A DNA stretch of 64,000 nt from Haemophilus influenzae (lineage in GTDB: Bacteria > Pseudomonadota > Gammaproteobacteria > Enterobacterales > Pasteurellaceae), in the NCBI RefSeq assembly GCF_001457655.1, contig NZ_LN831035.1:558001-622000 (forward strand), in the 5' to 3' direction. The notes under the pieces were generated by a model. The model saw only the letters and a program-made list of their open reading frames with translations, was not told the DNA's origin and did no database searches. Below are positions 1 through 11,208 of this stretch, piece by piece (within the stretch, counting starts at the first letter, position 1; every line of letters begins with the position of its first letter). A program made the position numbers and the translations under genes.

Positions 1-1438
1 GGCCTGGAATATTCATAGAGTTTGATGTTGCCACAAACATCACATCAGAAAGATCATAATCCACTTCTAAATAGTGATCGTTAAACGTGGTGTTTTGCTC
101 GGGATCTAATACTTCAAGCAACGCTGATGCAGGATCACCTCGCATATCGGATGCCATTTTGTCGATTTCATCAAGCAAGAATAATGGATTTTTTACGCCC
201 ACTTTTGCCATCTTTTGAATTAATTTACCTGGCAATGCACCAATATAGGTTTTACGGTGACCACGGATTTCTGCTTCATCACGCACGCCGCCTAATGCCA
301 TACGTACATATTTACGACCAGTAGCATTGGCAATAGACTGACCAAGAGAAGTTTTACCTACACCTGGAGGGCCAACTAAACAAAGAATCGGGCCTTTCAC
401 TTTGTTTAAACGCGCTTGTACTGCTAAATATTCAAGAATGCGTTCTTTTACGCGATCTAAACCATAGTGATCGGTATCTAAAACTTGCTGTGCTTTAACA
501 ATGTCTTTTTTCACTTTAGAACGTTGATGCCAAGGCACTTGGATCATCCATTCAATATAACTGCGTATTACCGTTGCTTCAGAAGACATGGCAGACATCA
601 TTTTAAGTTTTTGTAATTCATTTTCTACTTTGTCACGCACATCAGCTGGCATGCCTGCCGCTTCCACCTTTTGATGCAGTTGTTCAACTTCATCAATGGT
701 ATCTTCATTTTCGCCACCATCCATTTCTTTACGAATGGCTTTAATTTGCTCGTTCAAATAATAGTTACGCTGGCTTTTCTCCATTTGTTTTTTTACACGA
801 CCGCGAATCCGTTTTTCCACTTGGAGAATATCAGCCTCTGATTCCATCATACCAAGCAAATATTCTAAACGTTCTTGCACATTAGCGAGTTCTAACGCAT
901 TTTGTTTATGGCGAATGCTTACAGGGAGATGGGCAGCCATTGTGTCAGCTAAGCGATCAACATCATCAATACGTTGAAGGGCATTGAGAATATCTGTAGG
1001 CACTTTTTTGTTGAGGGTAAGATAATTTTCAAACTCAGAAAGTACCGCACTTTTTGCCACCACTAACTCTTGTTCATCGCCATAAGTGGTTTCGATAGGG
1101 GTAATTTGGGCGGAAAAGCACTTTTCGCCGTCTTCAAGACTGTTAATTTTCGCGCGATTTTGACCTTCAACTAGCACTTTTACTGTGCCATCAGGTAATT
1201 TTAATAACTGAATAATGTTAGCAATGGTACCCACATCAAATAAATCTTCAGGGGTAGGTTCTTCCAAATCAGCTTCTCTTTGGGATACCAAAAGAATCTG
1301 TTTGTCATCGTTCATCGCTTCTTCAAGGGCATTAATTGATTTTACGCGCCCTACAAAAAGTGGCATCACCATATAAGGAAAAACGACAACATCGCGTAAT
1401 GGCAATACGGGCATTGTACGTTGGGTATTCTTCGCCAT
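1..1438 (-). CDS. lon: ATP-dependent protease La (Lon), 5' part, cut by window edge
   Basis: Lon is a cytoplasmic AAA+ serine protease that unfolds and degrades misfolded and regulatory proteins. Translating the minus strand from the ATG at 1438 gives 479 codons starting MAKNTQRTMPVLPLRDVVVF, the typical Lon N-terminal substrate-binding domain. A coiled region follows, then the AAA+ module with Walker A GPPGVGKTS near residue 360 and Walker B LLDEIDK near 424. The frame stays open to base 1, so roughly the last 40 percent, including the Ser-Lys protease domain, lies outside the window. A start codon at 1438 is supported by the clean family N-terminus and by a heat-shock-type promoter just upstream. 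Identity is secure; only completeness is unknown. Confidence 0.97.
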   Translation of the reverse strand, partial: MAKNTQRTMPVLPLRDVVVFPYMVMPLFVGRVKSINALEEAMNDDKQILLVSQREADLEEPTPEDLFDVGTIANIIQLLKLPDGTVKVLVEGQNRAKINSLEDGEKCFSAQITPIETTYGDEQELVVAKSAVLSEFENYLTLNKKVPTDILNALQRIDDVDRLADTMAAHLPVSIRHKQNALELANVQERLEYLLGMMESEADILQVEKRIRGRVKKQMEKSQRNYYLNEQIKAIRKEMDGGENEDTIDEVEQLHQKVEAAGMPADVRDKVENELQKLKMMSAMSSEATVIRSYIEWMIQVPWHQRSKVKKDIVKAQQVLDTDHYGLDRVKERILEYLAVQARLNKVKGPILCLVGPPGVGKTSLGQSIANATGRKYVRMALGGVRDEAEIRGHRKTYIGALPGKLIQKMAKVGVKNPLFLLDEIDKMASDMRGDPASALLEVLDPEQNTTFNDHYLEVDYDLSDVMFVATSNSMNIPG

Positions 1439-1479
1439 AATTGGTCTCTCTTATAATTTCGTTCCGATAATTTGGGTAA

Positions 1480-1508
1480 ATATTGGGGTAGGGAAAAAGG
1501 AATTCAAG
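1480..1508 (-). promoter_or_regulatory. Sigma-32 (RpoH) type promoter for lon
   Basis: On the minus strand, CTTGAA (1508-1503) and CCCCAATAT (1488-1480) are separated by 14 bases. This closely matches the enterobacterial heat-shock promoter pattern CTTGAA-N11-15-CCCCATNT. It lies 42-70 bases upstream of the lon start, and lon is a classical RpoH target. The match is by eye; no expression evidence is available. Confidence 0.75.
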
Positions 1509-1630
1509 GAAAAGATTATAACAAAATCTGAGTTATAAAGTGGGTTTTAAACAAAAAAGAATTTTGGCAAATGAAGTGATAATGGCTAAAATAACGAAAA
1601 ATTTTATTAAATTTCACAAAATATTGAGTT

Positions 1631-2506
1631 ATGTCCACGAAAAATCATTTTATTTTCCCCACTTACGTTCAAATGTATCCTTATTCTAAGGATCGCCCTT
1701 TTCTTAAACAAGTGCGGGAAAAATTACGCTATTATGGCTATAAATGGTTATATCAAAAGCAATGTCATCAATTAGTGGATTTCCTTAATACAGAAACGCA
1801 ATGGCAGTCTTTATTTACACAAGATTATTATCGTACTAATACAATTCTGACGACCTTTTGCGATAAACGTTTTTCTGCTTCAGAACGTTTAACGGCGATT
1901 ACGGAGAATTTACGTTTGGCAGAAGAAAAAATGGGACGTTCGCTTTGCCAACAATTATTAGATCAACAACATATCGTGCTAACCCAATTAACTGAGGATT
2001 TGCGTTTATCGTTGAGTATTAATCATATCGATCCCTTTGAAGGATATTTTTCTATTAATATTCGCAATCAAAATAACGAACGAGTATATGATGCGTCTTT
2101 CACTTTTTTAAGCCCGAATAAATTGCTTATCGCCTCAATTCAAGGCCCCTCAAGCGACAATGCACAAGAACTTGTGAAACAGGCTACGAAAGCATTACAC
2201 GGTATGCGACCAATGTTTATGTTGGTTAATGCGTTCAAAATGCTTGCTGAAAAATGGCAATGTGAGTTAGTGGGCATTCCGCACAAAGCACAAGGAAAAT
2301 ACCGTCTTTCTGCTCGCAGTAAGATTTTGTTTAATTACGATGAATTTTGGCAAGAAAACCAAGGAGAATATCGCCATAACTATTGGCAATTACCTTTGCA
2401 TATTGAACGCAAACAATTAGAAGATATCGCAAGTAAAAAACGTTCTATGTATCGTAAACGTTATGAAATGCTAGACCAAATGGCACTGGATATTCAGCAA
2501 CTTTAA
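1631..2506 (+). CDS. DUF535 (VirK/YbjX-family) protein
   Basis: This 291-residue protein has no signal peptide or membrane segment. The central and C-terminal pattern, SFTF near residue 155, a QGPSS stretch, a LHGMRPMFMLVN block, VGIPHKAQGKYR and a YDEFWQENQG block, fits the DUF535 family that includes E. coli YbjX and Salmonella/Shigella VirK-like proteins. Those have been linked to envelope stress and resistance to host peptides, but the biochemical activity is unknown, so I give no function. It is divergent from lon and followed directly by an inverted uptake-sequence terminator, which suggests a single-gene transcript. The ribosome binding site is weak. Family assignment is from remembered motif patterns. 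Confidence 0.8.
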   Translation: MSTKNHFIFPTYVQMYPYSKDRPFLKQVREKLRYYGYKWLYQKQCHQLVDFLNTETQWQSLFTQDYYRTNTILTTFCDKRFSASERLTAITENLRLAEEKMGRSLCQQLLDQQHIVLTQLTEDLRLSLSINHIDPFEGYFSINIRNQNNERVYDASFTFLSPNKLLIASIQGPSSDNAQELVKQATKALHGMRPMFMLVNAFKMLAEKWQCELVGIPHKAQGKYRLSARSKILFNYDEFWQENQGEYRHNYWQLPLHIERKQLEDIASKKRSMYRKRYEMLDQMALDIQQL

Positions 2507-2512
2507 CGAAGA

Positions 2513-2550
2513 AAGTGCGGTAAAAAATGAGAGAAATTTTTACCGCACTT
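2513..2550. terminator. Inverted-USS hairpin between DUF535 gene and mazG
   Basis: AAGTGCGGTAAAAA (from 2513) is mirrored by TTTTTACCGCACTT (to 2550) across a 10-base loop, giving a 14-bp perfect stem made of two DNA uptake sequences in opposite orientation. The flanking A/T runs suit a bidirectional Rho-independent terminator between two convergent genes. Confidence 0.75.
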
Positions 2551-2555
2551 CTCAA

Positions 2556-3347
2556 TTAGTTTTCTTGTTTTTTCACTTCATCCCATAACAAATCTAATTC
2601 AATAAGTGGCACATTATTCACTTGCTTACCTTGTTGTTGAACCGCTTGCTCTACTGCTCGAAAACGACGTTCAAATTTTAAATTTGCTTTCCGCAATGCA
2701 TCTTCAGGATCACATTTTAAGTGGCGAGCAAGATTGACGGTTGCGAACAATAAATCGCCGATTTCCTCTTCCACTTTATTTTGTTCAATCGAAGTGCGGT
2801 TAATTTCAGCTTGAACTTCTTCTAATTCTTCCCGCACTTTGTCAAATACGGGTGAAATTTCTTCCCAATCAAACCCTACTTTTGAACAACGTTTTTGTAA
2901 TTTTGCCGCTCGCGTAAGAGAAGGCAAAGCACGAGGCACATTATCTAAAATAGAGGTTTCTTCACTTTTACCTTGTTTTTCTTTGGCTTTCATTTCGTTC
3001 CAACGGGAAAGGGCTTCTGTTTCGTCCCCCGCTTTTGCATCACCAAACACGTGAGGATGACGGCGTACAATTTTTTCAGCGATATCTTGTAACACATCGT
3101 CAAAAGTAAAGTATTTATCTTCCGTTGCAAGCTGGCTGAAGAAAACGACTTGCAACAATAAATCCCCTAATTCTTCACGTAAATTTGGTATGTCTTTTTT
3201 CTCAATGGCTTCGATTACTTCGTAAGTTTCTTCCGTTAAACAAGGAATCATGGATTCATAATTTTGTTTTAAATCCCAAGGGCATCCGCCATTTGGATTG
3301 CGAAGTTGGGCGATGAGTTGAATAAAATCTTGAATAGAGTAGTGCAT
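2556..3347 (-). CDS. mazG: Nucleoside triphosphate pyrophosphohydrolase MazG
   Basis: MazG hydrolyses (d)NTPs to monophosphates and pyrophosphate, a house-cleaning and stress role. The 263-residue protein shows two tandem MazG domains. The first has GGCPWD near residue 20, EETYE near 40 and EELGD near 58, the metal-binding EExx..ExxD pattern. The second has EELEEVQ near 174 and EEEIGD near 193. I chose the ATG at 3347 because it carries AAGGA eight bases upstream and gives the family's N-terminus; an upstream in-frame start at 3407 would add 20 unrelated residues. It faces the DUF535 gene tail-to-tail and is divergent from pyrR. Confidence 0.95.
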   Translation of the reverse strand: MHYSIQDFIQLIAQLRNPNGGCPWDLKQNYESMIPCLTEETYEVIEAIEKKDIPNLREELGDLLLQVVFFSQLATEDKYFTFDDVLQDIAEKIVRRHPHVFGDAKAGDETEALSRWNEMKAKEKQGKSEETSILDNVPRALPSLTRAAKLQKRCSKVGFDWEEISPVFDKVREELEEVQAEINRTSIEQNKVEEEIGDLLFATVNLARHLKCDPEDALRKANLKFERRFRAVEQAVQQQGKQVNNVPLIELDLLWDEVKKQEN

Positions 3348-3478
3348 AATTTTATTTCCTTTGATGGAATGTTTTGGATAGTATAACGAACAAGAAACAT
3401 GGTGCAAATGCCGTCGCTTTTTAGGCGTATTTTCTTTATACTTTGTGCATTGAAATACTATTGATAAAGCTGGGAAAA

Positions 3479-4018
3479 ATGGAAAAAATTATTATTGATC
3501 ATGATCGTTTTCTTCGCACAATTTCGCGTATTTCTCACGAAATTATTGAAAAACATCAAACCTTAGATGATCTTGTTATTGTTGGAATTAAACGCCGTGG
3601 CGCGGAAATTGCAGAATTATTACAACGTCGAGTTGAAGAGTTAAGTGGTATAAATTTACCTTCAATGGAACTGGATATTACCTTTTATCGAGATGATTTA
3701 ACTTTGGTTGATCAGGAAGATAAAATGCCAGTTTATAGTGGTTCATCACAATATTTGAATATTCAAGATAAAACCGTCATTTTGGTTGATGATGTGTTGT
3801 TTACTGGTCGAACCATTCGAGCGGCAATGGATGCGCTTACTGATTTTGGTCGTGCTGCAAAAATTGAATTAGTGATTTTTGTTGATCGTGGCCATCGTGA
3901 ATTACCCATTCGTGCTGATTACGTAGGTAAAAATGTGCCAACAAGCCGTGATGAACTTGTACAAGTTCGTACTGAAAAACAAGATGGCTGTTACGAAGTT
4001 GCTATTCTAGGGAAATAA
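3479..4018 (+). CDS. pyrR: PyrR-type phosphoribosyltransferase
   Basis: The 179-residue protein belongs to the PyrR family, UMP-binding attenuators of pyrimidine operons that also have uracil phosphoribosyltransferase activity. The PRPP-binding motif [13 protein letters not shown] sits at residues 100-112, and the N-terminus [18 protein letters not shown] is family-like. The start at 3479 gives normal length; an upstream in-frame ATG at 3443 would add 12 atypical residues. No pyr genes and no obvious PyrR-controlled attenuator are adjacent, so if it regulates, its targets are elsewhere. An enzymatic role alone is possible. Confidence 0.9.
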   Translation: MEKIIIDHDRFLRTISRISHEIIEKHQTLDDLVIVGIKRRGAEIAELLQRRVEELSGINLPSMELDITFYRDDLTLVDQEDKMPVYSGSSQYLNIQDKTVILVDDVLFTGRTIRAAMDALTDFGRAAKIELVIFVDRGHRELPIRADYVGKNVPTSRDELVQVRTEKQDGCYEVAILGK

Positions 4019-4087
4019 ATCTTATCTATTGTGAACCTTCAATAGAATTGTTACTCTAACCAACGTTATGGACTCTTTTTTGATGAG

Positions 4088-5029
4088 ATGAAAATGAAAA
4101 AATTTATTCTAAAATCTTTTTTATTGGCTACTTTAGGTTGTGTTGCTTTTACTTCTATGGCACAAGCGGAGGAACGTGTTGTCGCGACAGTAGATGGTAT
4201 TCCTATTTTAGAAAGCCAAGTTCGTGCCAATATGGGTAAAAAAGGCGATCGCCAAAGTGCACTTGATAAAATTATTGATGATCTTTTAGTGCAAAAAGCG
4301 ATTCAAGAATCTGGTGTGAAAATTGATCCTCGTGAAATCGATCGTGTTGTGGAAGACACTGCAGCTAGAAATGGCTTAACTTATGGTCAATTTTTGGATG
4401 CGTTAGATTATCAAGGCATTTCATTAAATACATTCCGTCAGCAAATTGCCAATCAAATGGTGATGGGGGCTGTACGTAACAAAGCTATTCAAGAAAGTAT
4501 TGATGTAACGCGTGAAGAAGTGGTTGCACTTGGTCAAAAAATGTTGGATGAGGCAAAATCACAAGGCACTGCACAAAAAGTTACAGGTAAAGAATACGAA
4601 GTGCGTCACATTTTGTTAAAACTTAATCCATTGTTAAATGATGCTCAAGCAAAAAAACAATTAGCTAAAATTCGTTCTGATATTATTGCAGGTAAAACAA
4701 CTTTTGCTGATGCGGCTTTAAAATATTCTAAAGATTATTTATCGGGTGCGAATGGCGGTAGTTTAGGTTATGCGTTCCCAGAAACTTATGCACCACAGTT
4801 TGCGCAAACCGTCATGAAAAGTAAACAAGGTGTGATTTCTGCACCATTTAAAACTGAGTTTGGTTGGCATATTTTGGAAGTAACTGGCGTACGTGATGGC
4901 GATCTTACAGCAGAAGCCTACACACAAAAAGCATATGAACGTTTAGTAAATACTCAATTACAAGATGCGACGAACGATTGGGTTAAAGCATTGCGTAAAA
5001 GAGCGAATATTCAGTATTTTAATAAATAA
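4088..5029 (+). CDS. surA: Periplasmic chaperone/peptidyl-prolyl isomerase, short SurA type
   Basis: SurA escorts unfolded outer-membrane proteins through the periplasm. The 313-residue precursor has a signal peptide (MKMKKFILK, a hydrophobic core, cleavage after AQA near residue 27) and a SurA-type N-terminal domain (about 30-155) starting ERVVATVDGIPILESQ. A single parvulin domain follows (about 170-270), with EVRHILLK, GGSLGYAF and the terminal FGWHILEV block. E. coli SurA has two parvulin domains and about 428 residues, so this is a shortened one-domain version. A second in-frame ATG six bases downstream is an equally possible start. A terminator follows at 5045. Confidence 0.85.
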   Translation: MKMKKFILKSFLLATLGCVAFTSMAQAEERVVATVDGIPILESQVRANMGKKGDRQSALDKIIDDLLVQKAIQESGVKIDPREIDRVVEDTAARNGLTYGQFLDALDYQGISLNTFRQQIANQMVMGAVRNKAIQESIDVTREEVVALGQKMLDEAKSQGTAQKVTGKEYEVRHILLKLNPLLNDAQAKKQLAKIRSDIIAGKTTFADAALKYSKDYLSGANGGSLGYAFPETYAPQFAQTVMKSKQGVISAPFKTEFGWHILEVTGVRDGDLTAEAYTQKAYERLVNTQLQDATNDWVKALRKRANIQYFNK

Positions 5030-5044
5030 CAAAGTATCAAAAAT

Positions 5045-5067
5045 AAAGGGGCTTAATTGCCCCTTTT
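5045..5067 (+). terminator. Rho-independent terminator after surA
   Basis: AAAGGGGC, a six-base loop TTAATT, then GCCCCTTTT followed by a T-rich stretch: a compact GC stem with a U tail, placed 16 bases after the surA stop and before mltG. Confidence 0.85.
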
Positions 5068-5098
5068 GTTGTTTTTTATTTTCTCTTTCTTATAGCTT

Positions 5099-6142
5099 AT
5101 GAAGAAATTTTTAATTGCGATTTTACTTTTAATTTTTATTTTAGCGGGCGTGGCGAGTTTTGCTTATTACAAAATGACTGAATTTGTAAAAACACCAGTA
5201 AATGTGCAGGCAGATCAACTTTTAACTATTGAACGTGGCACAACAGGTTTAAAATTAGCCGCACTTTTTGAGCAAGAAAAGTTAATTGATGATGGGAAAT
5301 TATTGCCTTATTTGCTTAAGTTGAAACCTGAGCTAAATAAAATAAAAGCAGGGACTTATTCTCTTGAGAATGTTAAAACTGTGCAAGATTTACTGGATTT
5401 GCTCAATTCCGGTAAAGAAGTGCAGTTCAATGTAAAATGGATTGAAGGAAAAACCTTTAAAGATTGGCGAAAAGATCTTGAAAATGCACCGCACTTGGTG
5501 CAAACCTTGAAAGATAAGAGTAACGAAGAAATTTTCACATTACTTGACTTGCCTGATATTGGTCAAAATCTTGAACTAAAAAATGTGGAAGGTTGGCTTT
5601 ATCCTGATACTTATAATTATACGCCTAAATCCACAGACTTAGAGCTACTTAAGCGATCGGCTGAGCGAATGAAAAAGGCGTTAAATAAGGCTTGGAACGA
5701 GCGCGACGAGGATTTACCTTTGGCGAACCCTTATGAAATGTTGATTTTGGCTTCTATCGTGGAAAAAGAAACGGGTATTGCTAATGAGAGGGCAAAAGTA
5801 GCCTCTGTATTTATCAACCGCTTAAAAGCAAAAATGAAATTACAAACGGATCCAACGGTAATTTATGGTATGGGTGAGAATTACAGCGGTAATATTCGTA
5901 AAAAAGATTTAGAAACCCCAACGCCTTATAATACTTATGTGATTGATGGATTGCCGCCAACGCCTATTGCTATGCCAAGTGAAAGTTCGTTACAGGCTGT
6001 TGCAAAACCTGAAAAAACAGATTTCTATTATTTTGTGGCAGATGGTTCTGGTGGGCATAAATTTACCCGAAATTTGAATGAACATAACAAAGCGGTGCAA
6101 GAATATTTACGCTGGTATCGCAGCCAGAAAAATGCCAAATAA
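5099..6142 (+). CDS. mltG: Endolytic murein transglycosylase MltG (YceG family)
   Basis: MltG cleaves nascent glycan strands at the inner membrane and may terminate peptidoglycan polymerisation. The 347-residue protein has one N-terminal membrane segment (about 4-24) with the rest periplasmic. A LysM-like part is followed by the YceG core: EGWLYPDTY near 165, the catalytic-glutamate motif ASIVEKETG (E222), [16 protein letters not shown], a [11 protein letters not shown] block and [11 protein letters not shown] at the C-terminus. All hallmark motifs are present at normal length. It is immediately upstream of tmk (16-base gap), the same order as yceG-tmk in E. coli, so co-transcription is likely. 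Confidence 0.95.
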   Translation: MKKFLIAILLLIFILAGVASFAYYKMTEFVKTPVNVQADQLLTIERGTTGLKLAALFEQEKLIDDGKLLPYLLKLKPELNKIKAGTYSLENVKTVQDLLDLLNSGKEVQFNVKWIEGKTFKDWRKDLENAPHLVQTLKDKSNEEIFTLLDLPDIGQNLELKNVEGWLYPDTYNYTPKSTDLELLKRSAERMKKALNKAWNERDEDLPLANPYEMLILASIVEKETGIANERAKVASVFINRLKAKMKLQTDPTVIYGMGENYSGNIRKKDLETPTPYNTYVIDGLPPTPIAMPSESSLQAVAKPEKTDFYYFVADGSGGHKFTRNLNEHNKAVQEYLRWYRSQKNAK

Positions 6143-6158
6143 AAGTGCGGAAGAAAAT

Positions 6159-6791
6159 ATGAAAGGAAAGTTTATTGTCATTGAGGGCTTAGAAGGTGCG
6201 GGGAAAAGCTCCGCTCATCAGTCTGTTGTGCAAGTCTTGCATGAACTTGGTATTCAAGATGTCGTGTTTACACGCGAACCGGGTGGAACGCCACTGGCTG
6301 AGAAATTACGTCATCTCATCAAACATGAAACCGAAGAACCCGTGACAGATAAAGCAGAGTTATTAATGCTTTATGCGGCTCGTATTCAGTTGGTGGATAA
6401 CATAATTAAACCTGCGTTAATGCAAGGGAAATGGGTGGTGGGCGATCGTCACGATATGTCATCTCAGGCGTATCAAGGTGGCGGACGTCAATTAGATCCG
6501 CATTTTATGCTTACTTTGAAAGAAACCGTATTAGGTGATTTTGAGCCAGATCTCACAATTTATTTGGATATAGATCCAATTGTCGGTTTAGCGCGAGCTC
6601 GTGGACGTGGTGAATTAGATCGTATTGAGCAAATGGATTTAGATTTTTTCCATCGCACTCGAGCACGCTATTTAGCGTTAGTAAAAGAGAATCCAAAAGC
6701 AGTCGTAATTAATGCTGAGCAGAGTATTGAACTTGTTCAAGCTGATATCGAAAGAGCGGTAAAAAATTGGTGGAAATCAAACGAAAAATGA
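6159..6791 (+). CDS. tmk: Thymidylate kinase
   Basis: Tmk phosphorylates dTMP to dTDP with ATP, an essential step in dTTP synthesis. The 210-residue protein has the P-loop GLEGAGKSS at residues 10-18, [11 protein letters not shown], the [15 protein letters not shown] block and a lid region [13 protein letters not shown]. The ATG at 6159 has GGAAG upstream and gives the family N-terminus [10 protein letters not shown]; reading further upstream would overlap mltG with unrelated residues. In E. coli holB follows directly; here the conserved order is interrupted by a repeat array and an autotransporter. The last 17 or so codons of tmk form the start of the first repeat unit. Confidence 0.96.
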   Translation: MKGKFIVIEGLEGAGKSSAHQSVVQVLHELGIQDVVFTREPGGTPLAEKLRHLIKHETEEPVTDKAELLMLYAARIQLVDNIIKPALMQGKWVVGDRHDMSSQAYQGGGRQLDPHFMLTLKETVLGDFEPDLTIYLDIDPIVGLARARGRGELDRIEQMDLDFFHRTRARYLALVKENPKAVVINAEQSIELVQADIERAVKNWWKSNEK

Positions 6792-6805
6792 CCGCACTTT
6801 TAAAA

Positions 6806-6842
6806 TAAAAAATCGGCAGAAAATTTCCTGCCGATTTTTTTG
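6806..6842. terminator. Bidirectional terminator at the tmk/lav border (first of four copies)
   Basis: AAATCGGCAG is mirrored by CTGCCGATTT around a short AT loop, flanked by A and T runs. The same hairpin recurs near 7087-7123, 7368-7403 and 7650-7686, once in each ~280-bp unit and once before the intact autotransporter gene. It suits termination of both tmk (plus) and lav (minus). Confidence 0.8.
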
Positions 6843-6945
6843 TTACAACTTAACTTAAAACGTCCACTGTAAATTCAGCGCACCTTGTTTAGCGTGATGA
6901 TGTTTGCCTGTTTGGCGATTGAATGTAGCTTGTAAGGTTAAGCTC

Positions 6946-7016
6946 GTAGGGTGGGCGTAAGCCCACGAAAAAAAAGAATATTATTAATAATACGCGTGGG
7001 CTTACGCCCACCCTAC
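6946..7016. repeat. ~70-bp hairpin, copy 1 (GTAGGGTGGGC family)
   Basis: GTAGGGTGGGCGTAAGCCCA at 6946 is mirrored by its complement ending at 7016, with an AT-rich centre. The outer arm contains a smaller nested palindrome (GTGGGC..GCCCAC). The GC-rich arms contrast with the AT-rich surroundings. Similar GTAGGGTGGGC palindromes are, from memory, scattered through many bacterial genomes as REP- or MITE-like elements. Confidence 0.85.
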
Positions 7017-7227
7017 ATTGGCTGATATCGAAATAGCGGTAAAAAATTGGTGGAAATAAAACGAAAAATGACCGCACTTTCAGAATAAAAAAATCGGCAG
7101 AAGATTTTCCTGCCGATTTTTTTGTTACTACTAAACTTAAAACGTCCACTGTAAATTCAACGCGCCTTGTTTAGCGTGGTGATGTTTGCCTGTTTGGCGA
7201 TTGAATGTTGCTTGTAAGGTTAACCTT

Positions 7228-7297
7228 GTAGGGTGGGCGTAAGCCCACGAAAAAAAGAATGTTATTAATAATACGCGTGGGCTTACGCCCACCCTAC
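7228..7297. repeat. ~70-bp hairpin, copy 2
   Basis: Near-identical to copy 1: same GTAGGGTGGGC arms, centre one base shorter with GTTATT in place of ATTATT. It sits at the same place in repeat unit 2, immediately after the lav-tail segment. Confidence 0.85.
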
Positions 7298-7508
7298 ATT
7301 GGCTGGAATTGAAAATTCGGTAAAAAATTGGTGGAAATCAAACGAAAAATGACCGCACTTTTAAAATAAAAAATCGGCAGAGAATTTCCTGCCGATTTTA
7401 TTTTGTTACAACTTAACTTAAAACGTCCACTGTAAATTCAGCGCGCCTTGTTTAGCGTGGCGATGTTTGCCTGTTTGGCGATTGAATGTCGCTTATAAGG
7501 TTAAGCTC

Positions 7509-7578
7509 GTAGGGTGGGCGTAAGCCCACGAAAAAAAGAATGTTATTAATAATACGCGTGGGCTTACGCCCACCCTAC
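7509..7578. repeat. ~70-bp hairpin, copy 3
   Basis: Appears identical to copy 2 by eye, at the same place in repeat unit 3. No fourth copy occurs beside the intact lav gene. Confidence 0.85.
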
Positions 7579-7697
7579 ATTGGCTGGAATTGAAAATTCG
7601 GTAAAAAATTGGTGGAAATCAAACGAAAAATGACCGCACTTTTAAAATAAAAAATCGGCAGAAAATTTTCCTGCCGATTTTTTTGTTACTACTAAGC

Positions 7698-9973
<2,276 letters not shown>

Positions 9974-10110
9974 AATAAATTTTCCTTTGTCAAGTAAAAA
10001 TAAATGGGGCGTGAATTCTAGTATAAAACTGAACAAAAAAATACCATTTGGTTCAAATTTTCTCTATTTATTTCTTATTTATTAAAAGTAAACGTTTGCT
10101 TTTTGCTATT

Positions 10111-10140
10111 TTGTCAAGCCAGTTTGAAAATGTGTATAAT
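10111..10140 (+). promoter_or_regulatory. Strong sigma-70 promoter for holB
   Basis: TTGTCA (10111-10116) and a perfect TATAAT (10135-10140) are 18 bases apart, with a TGTG extension before the -10. It lies 33 bases upstream of the holB ATG. It supplies holB with its own transcription now that lav and the repeat array separate it from tmk. Confidence 0.8.
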
Positions 10141-10172
10141 TGCCCTCGTTATTCACAAAAATTTCTGGAAAA

Positions 10173-11156
10173 ATGACCGCACTTTACCCTTGGCTAATGC
10201 CAATTTATCATCAAATTGCTCAAACCTTTGACGAAGGGTTGGGGCATCATGCTGTGCTAATTAAAGCTGATTCTGGTTTAGGCGTAGAGAGTTTATTTAA
10301 TGCACTTGCACAGAAAATAATGTGTGTAGCTCAAGGCGATAAACCTTGTGGTCAATGCCATTCTTGTCATTTAATGCAAGCCCATAGCCATCCAGATTAT
10401 CACGAATTAAGCCCCATTGACGGTAAGGATATTGGCGTCGATCAAGTACGCGACATTAATGAAATTGTTGCGCAGCACGCACAACAAAATGGCAATAAAG
10501 TGGTGTATGTGCAAGGTGCGGAACGTTTAACGGAGGCGGCTGCTAATGCATTATTGAAAACATTAGAAGAGCCTCGTCCAAATACTTATTTTTTGCTTCA
10601 AGCGGATAGTTCGGCAAGTTTGTTAGCAACTATTTACAGTCGATGCCAAGTGTGGAATCTTTCCGTGCCTAATGAACAAACGGCTGTTGATTGGTTGAAA
10701 TCAGAAAGTGCGGTAGAAAATCAGGAAATTTTGACCGCACTTGCGATGAATCTTGGGCGTCCGCTTTTAGCATTAGAAACGTTACAAGAAGGATTTATTG
10801 AACAGCGTAAAAACTTCTTACGTCAATTTTGGGTGTTCTATCGCCGACGTTCGCCATTGGAATTGCTTCCGTTGTTTGATAAAGAACGCTATGTTCAGCA
10901 AGTGGATTGGATTTTGGCTTTTCTTTCCGATTGTTTAAAACATAAACTTGAAATTGATAGCTATCGACAAGTTGCGGATCTTGGCCGTGGCATCGAACAA
11001 TTCAGCGATGAGCAAACCGCTCTTGGTTTATTACAAGCCATTAAAATTATGCAAAAAGTGCGGTCAGATTTGCTGACGATTAATGGTGTGAATGTTGAAT
11101 TAATGCTATTAGATGGCTTGACGCGATTAGTTACTGAAGTATTTGAAACGCAATAA
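10173..11156 (+). CDS. holB: DNA polymerase III delta-prime subunit
   Basis: Delta-prime is part of the clamp-loader complex that places the sliding clamp on DNA. The 327-residue protein aligns from its N-terminus with E. coli HolB (YPWL, GHHAVLI, then a degenerate P-loop DSGLGVES). It has the zinc-binding cysteine cluster CGQCHSCH, the HPDYHEL block and the sensor-1 region. The degenerate P-loop is normal for delta-prime, which does not bind ATP productively. The start ATG at 10173 lies inside a DNA uptake sequence (ATGACCGCACTT, coding MTAL). ycfH follows, as in E. coli. Confidence 0.95.
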   Translation: MTALYPWLMPIYHQIAQTFDEGLGHHAVLIKADSGLGVESLFNALAQKIMCVAQGDKPCGQCHSCHLMQAHSHPDYHELSPIDGKDIGVDQVRDINEIVAQHAQQNGNKVVYVQGAERLTEAAANALLKTLEEPRPNTYFLLQADSSASLLATIYSRCQVWNLSVPNEQTAVDWLKSESAVENQEILTALAMNLGRPLLALETLQEGFIEQRKNFLRQFWVFYRRRSPLELLPLFDKERYVQQVDWILAFLSDCLKHKLEIDSYRQVADLGRGIEQFSDEQTALGLLQAIKIMQKVRSDLLTINGVNVELMLLDGLTRLVTEVFETQ

Positions 11157-11208
11157 GTTAAATATATCGTCTATGGCGTTCAAGCCTTAGGCATAAGGAA
11201 AAATAATT

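Noticed and set aside
127..324. Open frame opposite lon
   Set aside because: Lies wholly within the lon coding region on the other strand, with no RBS or similarity.
6889..7149. Minus-strand open frame across the repeat array
   Set aside because: It spans the lav-tail fragment, hairpin and terminator and has no RBS or family match; it is an accident of the repeat.
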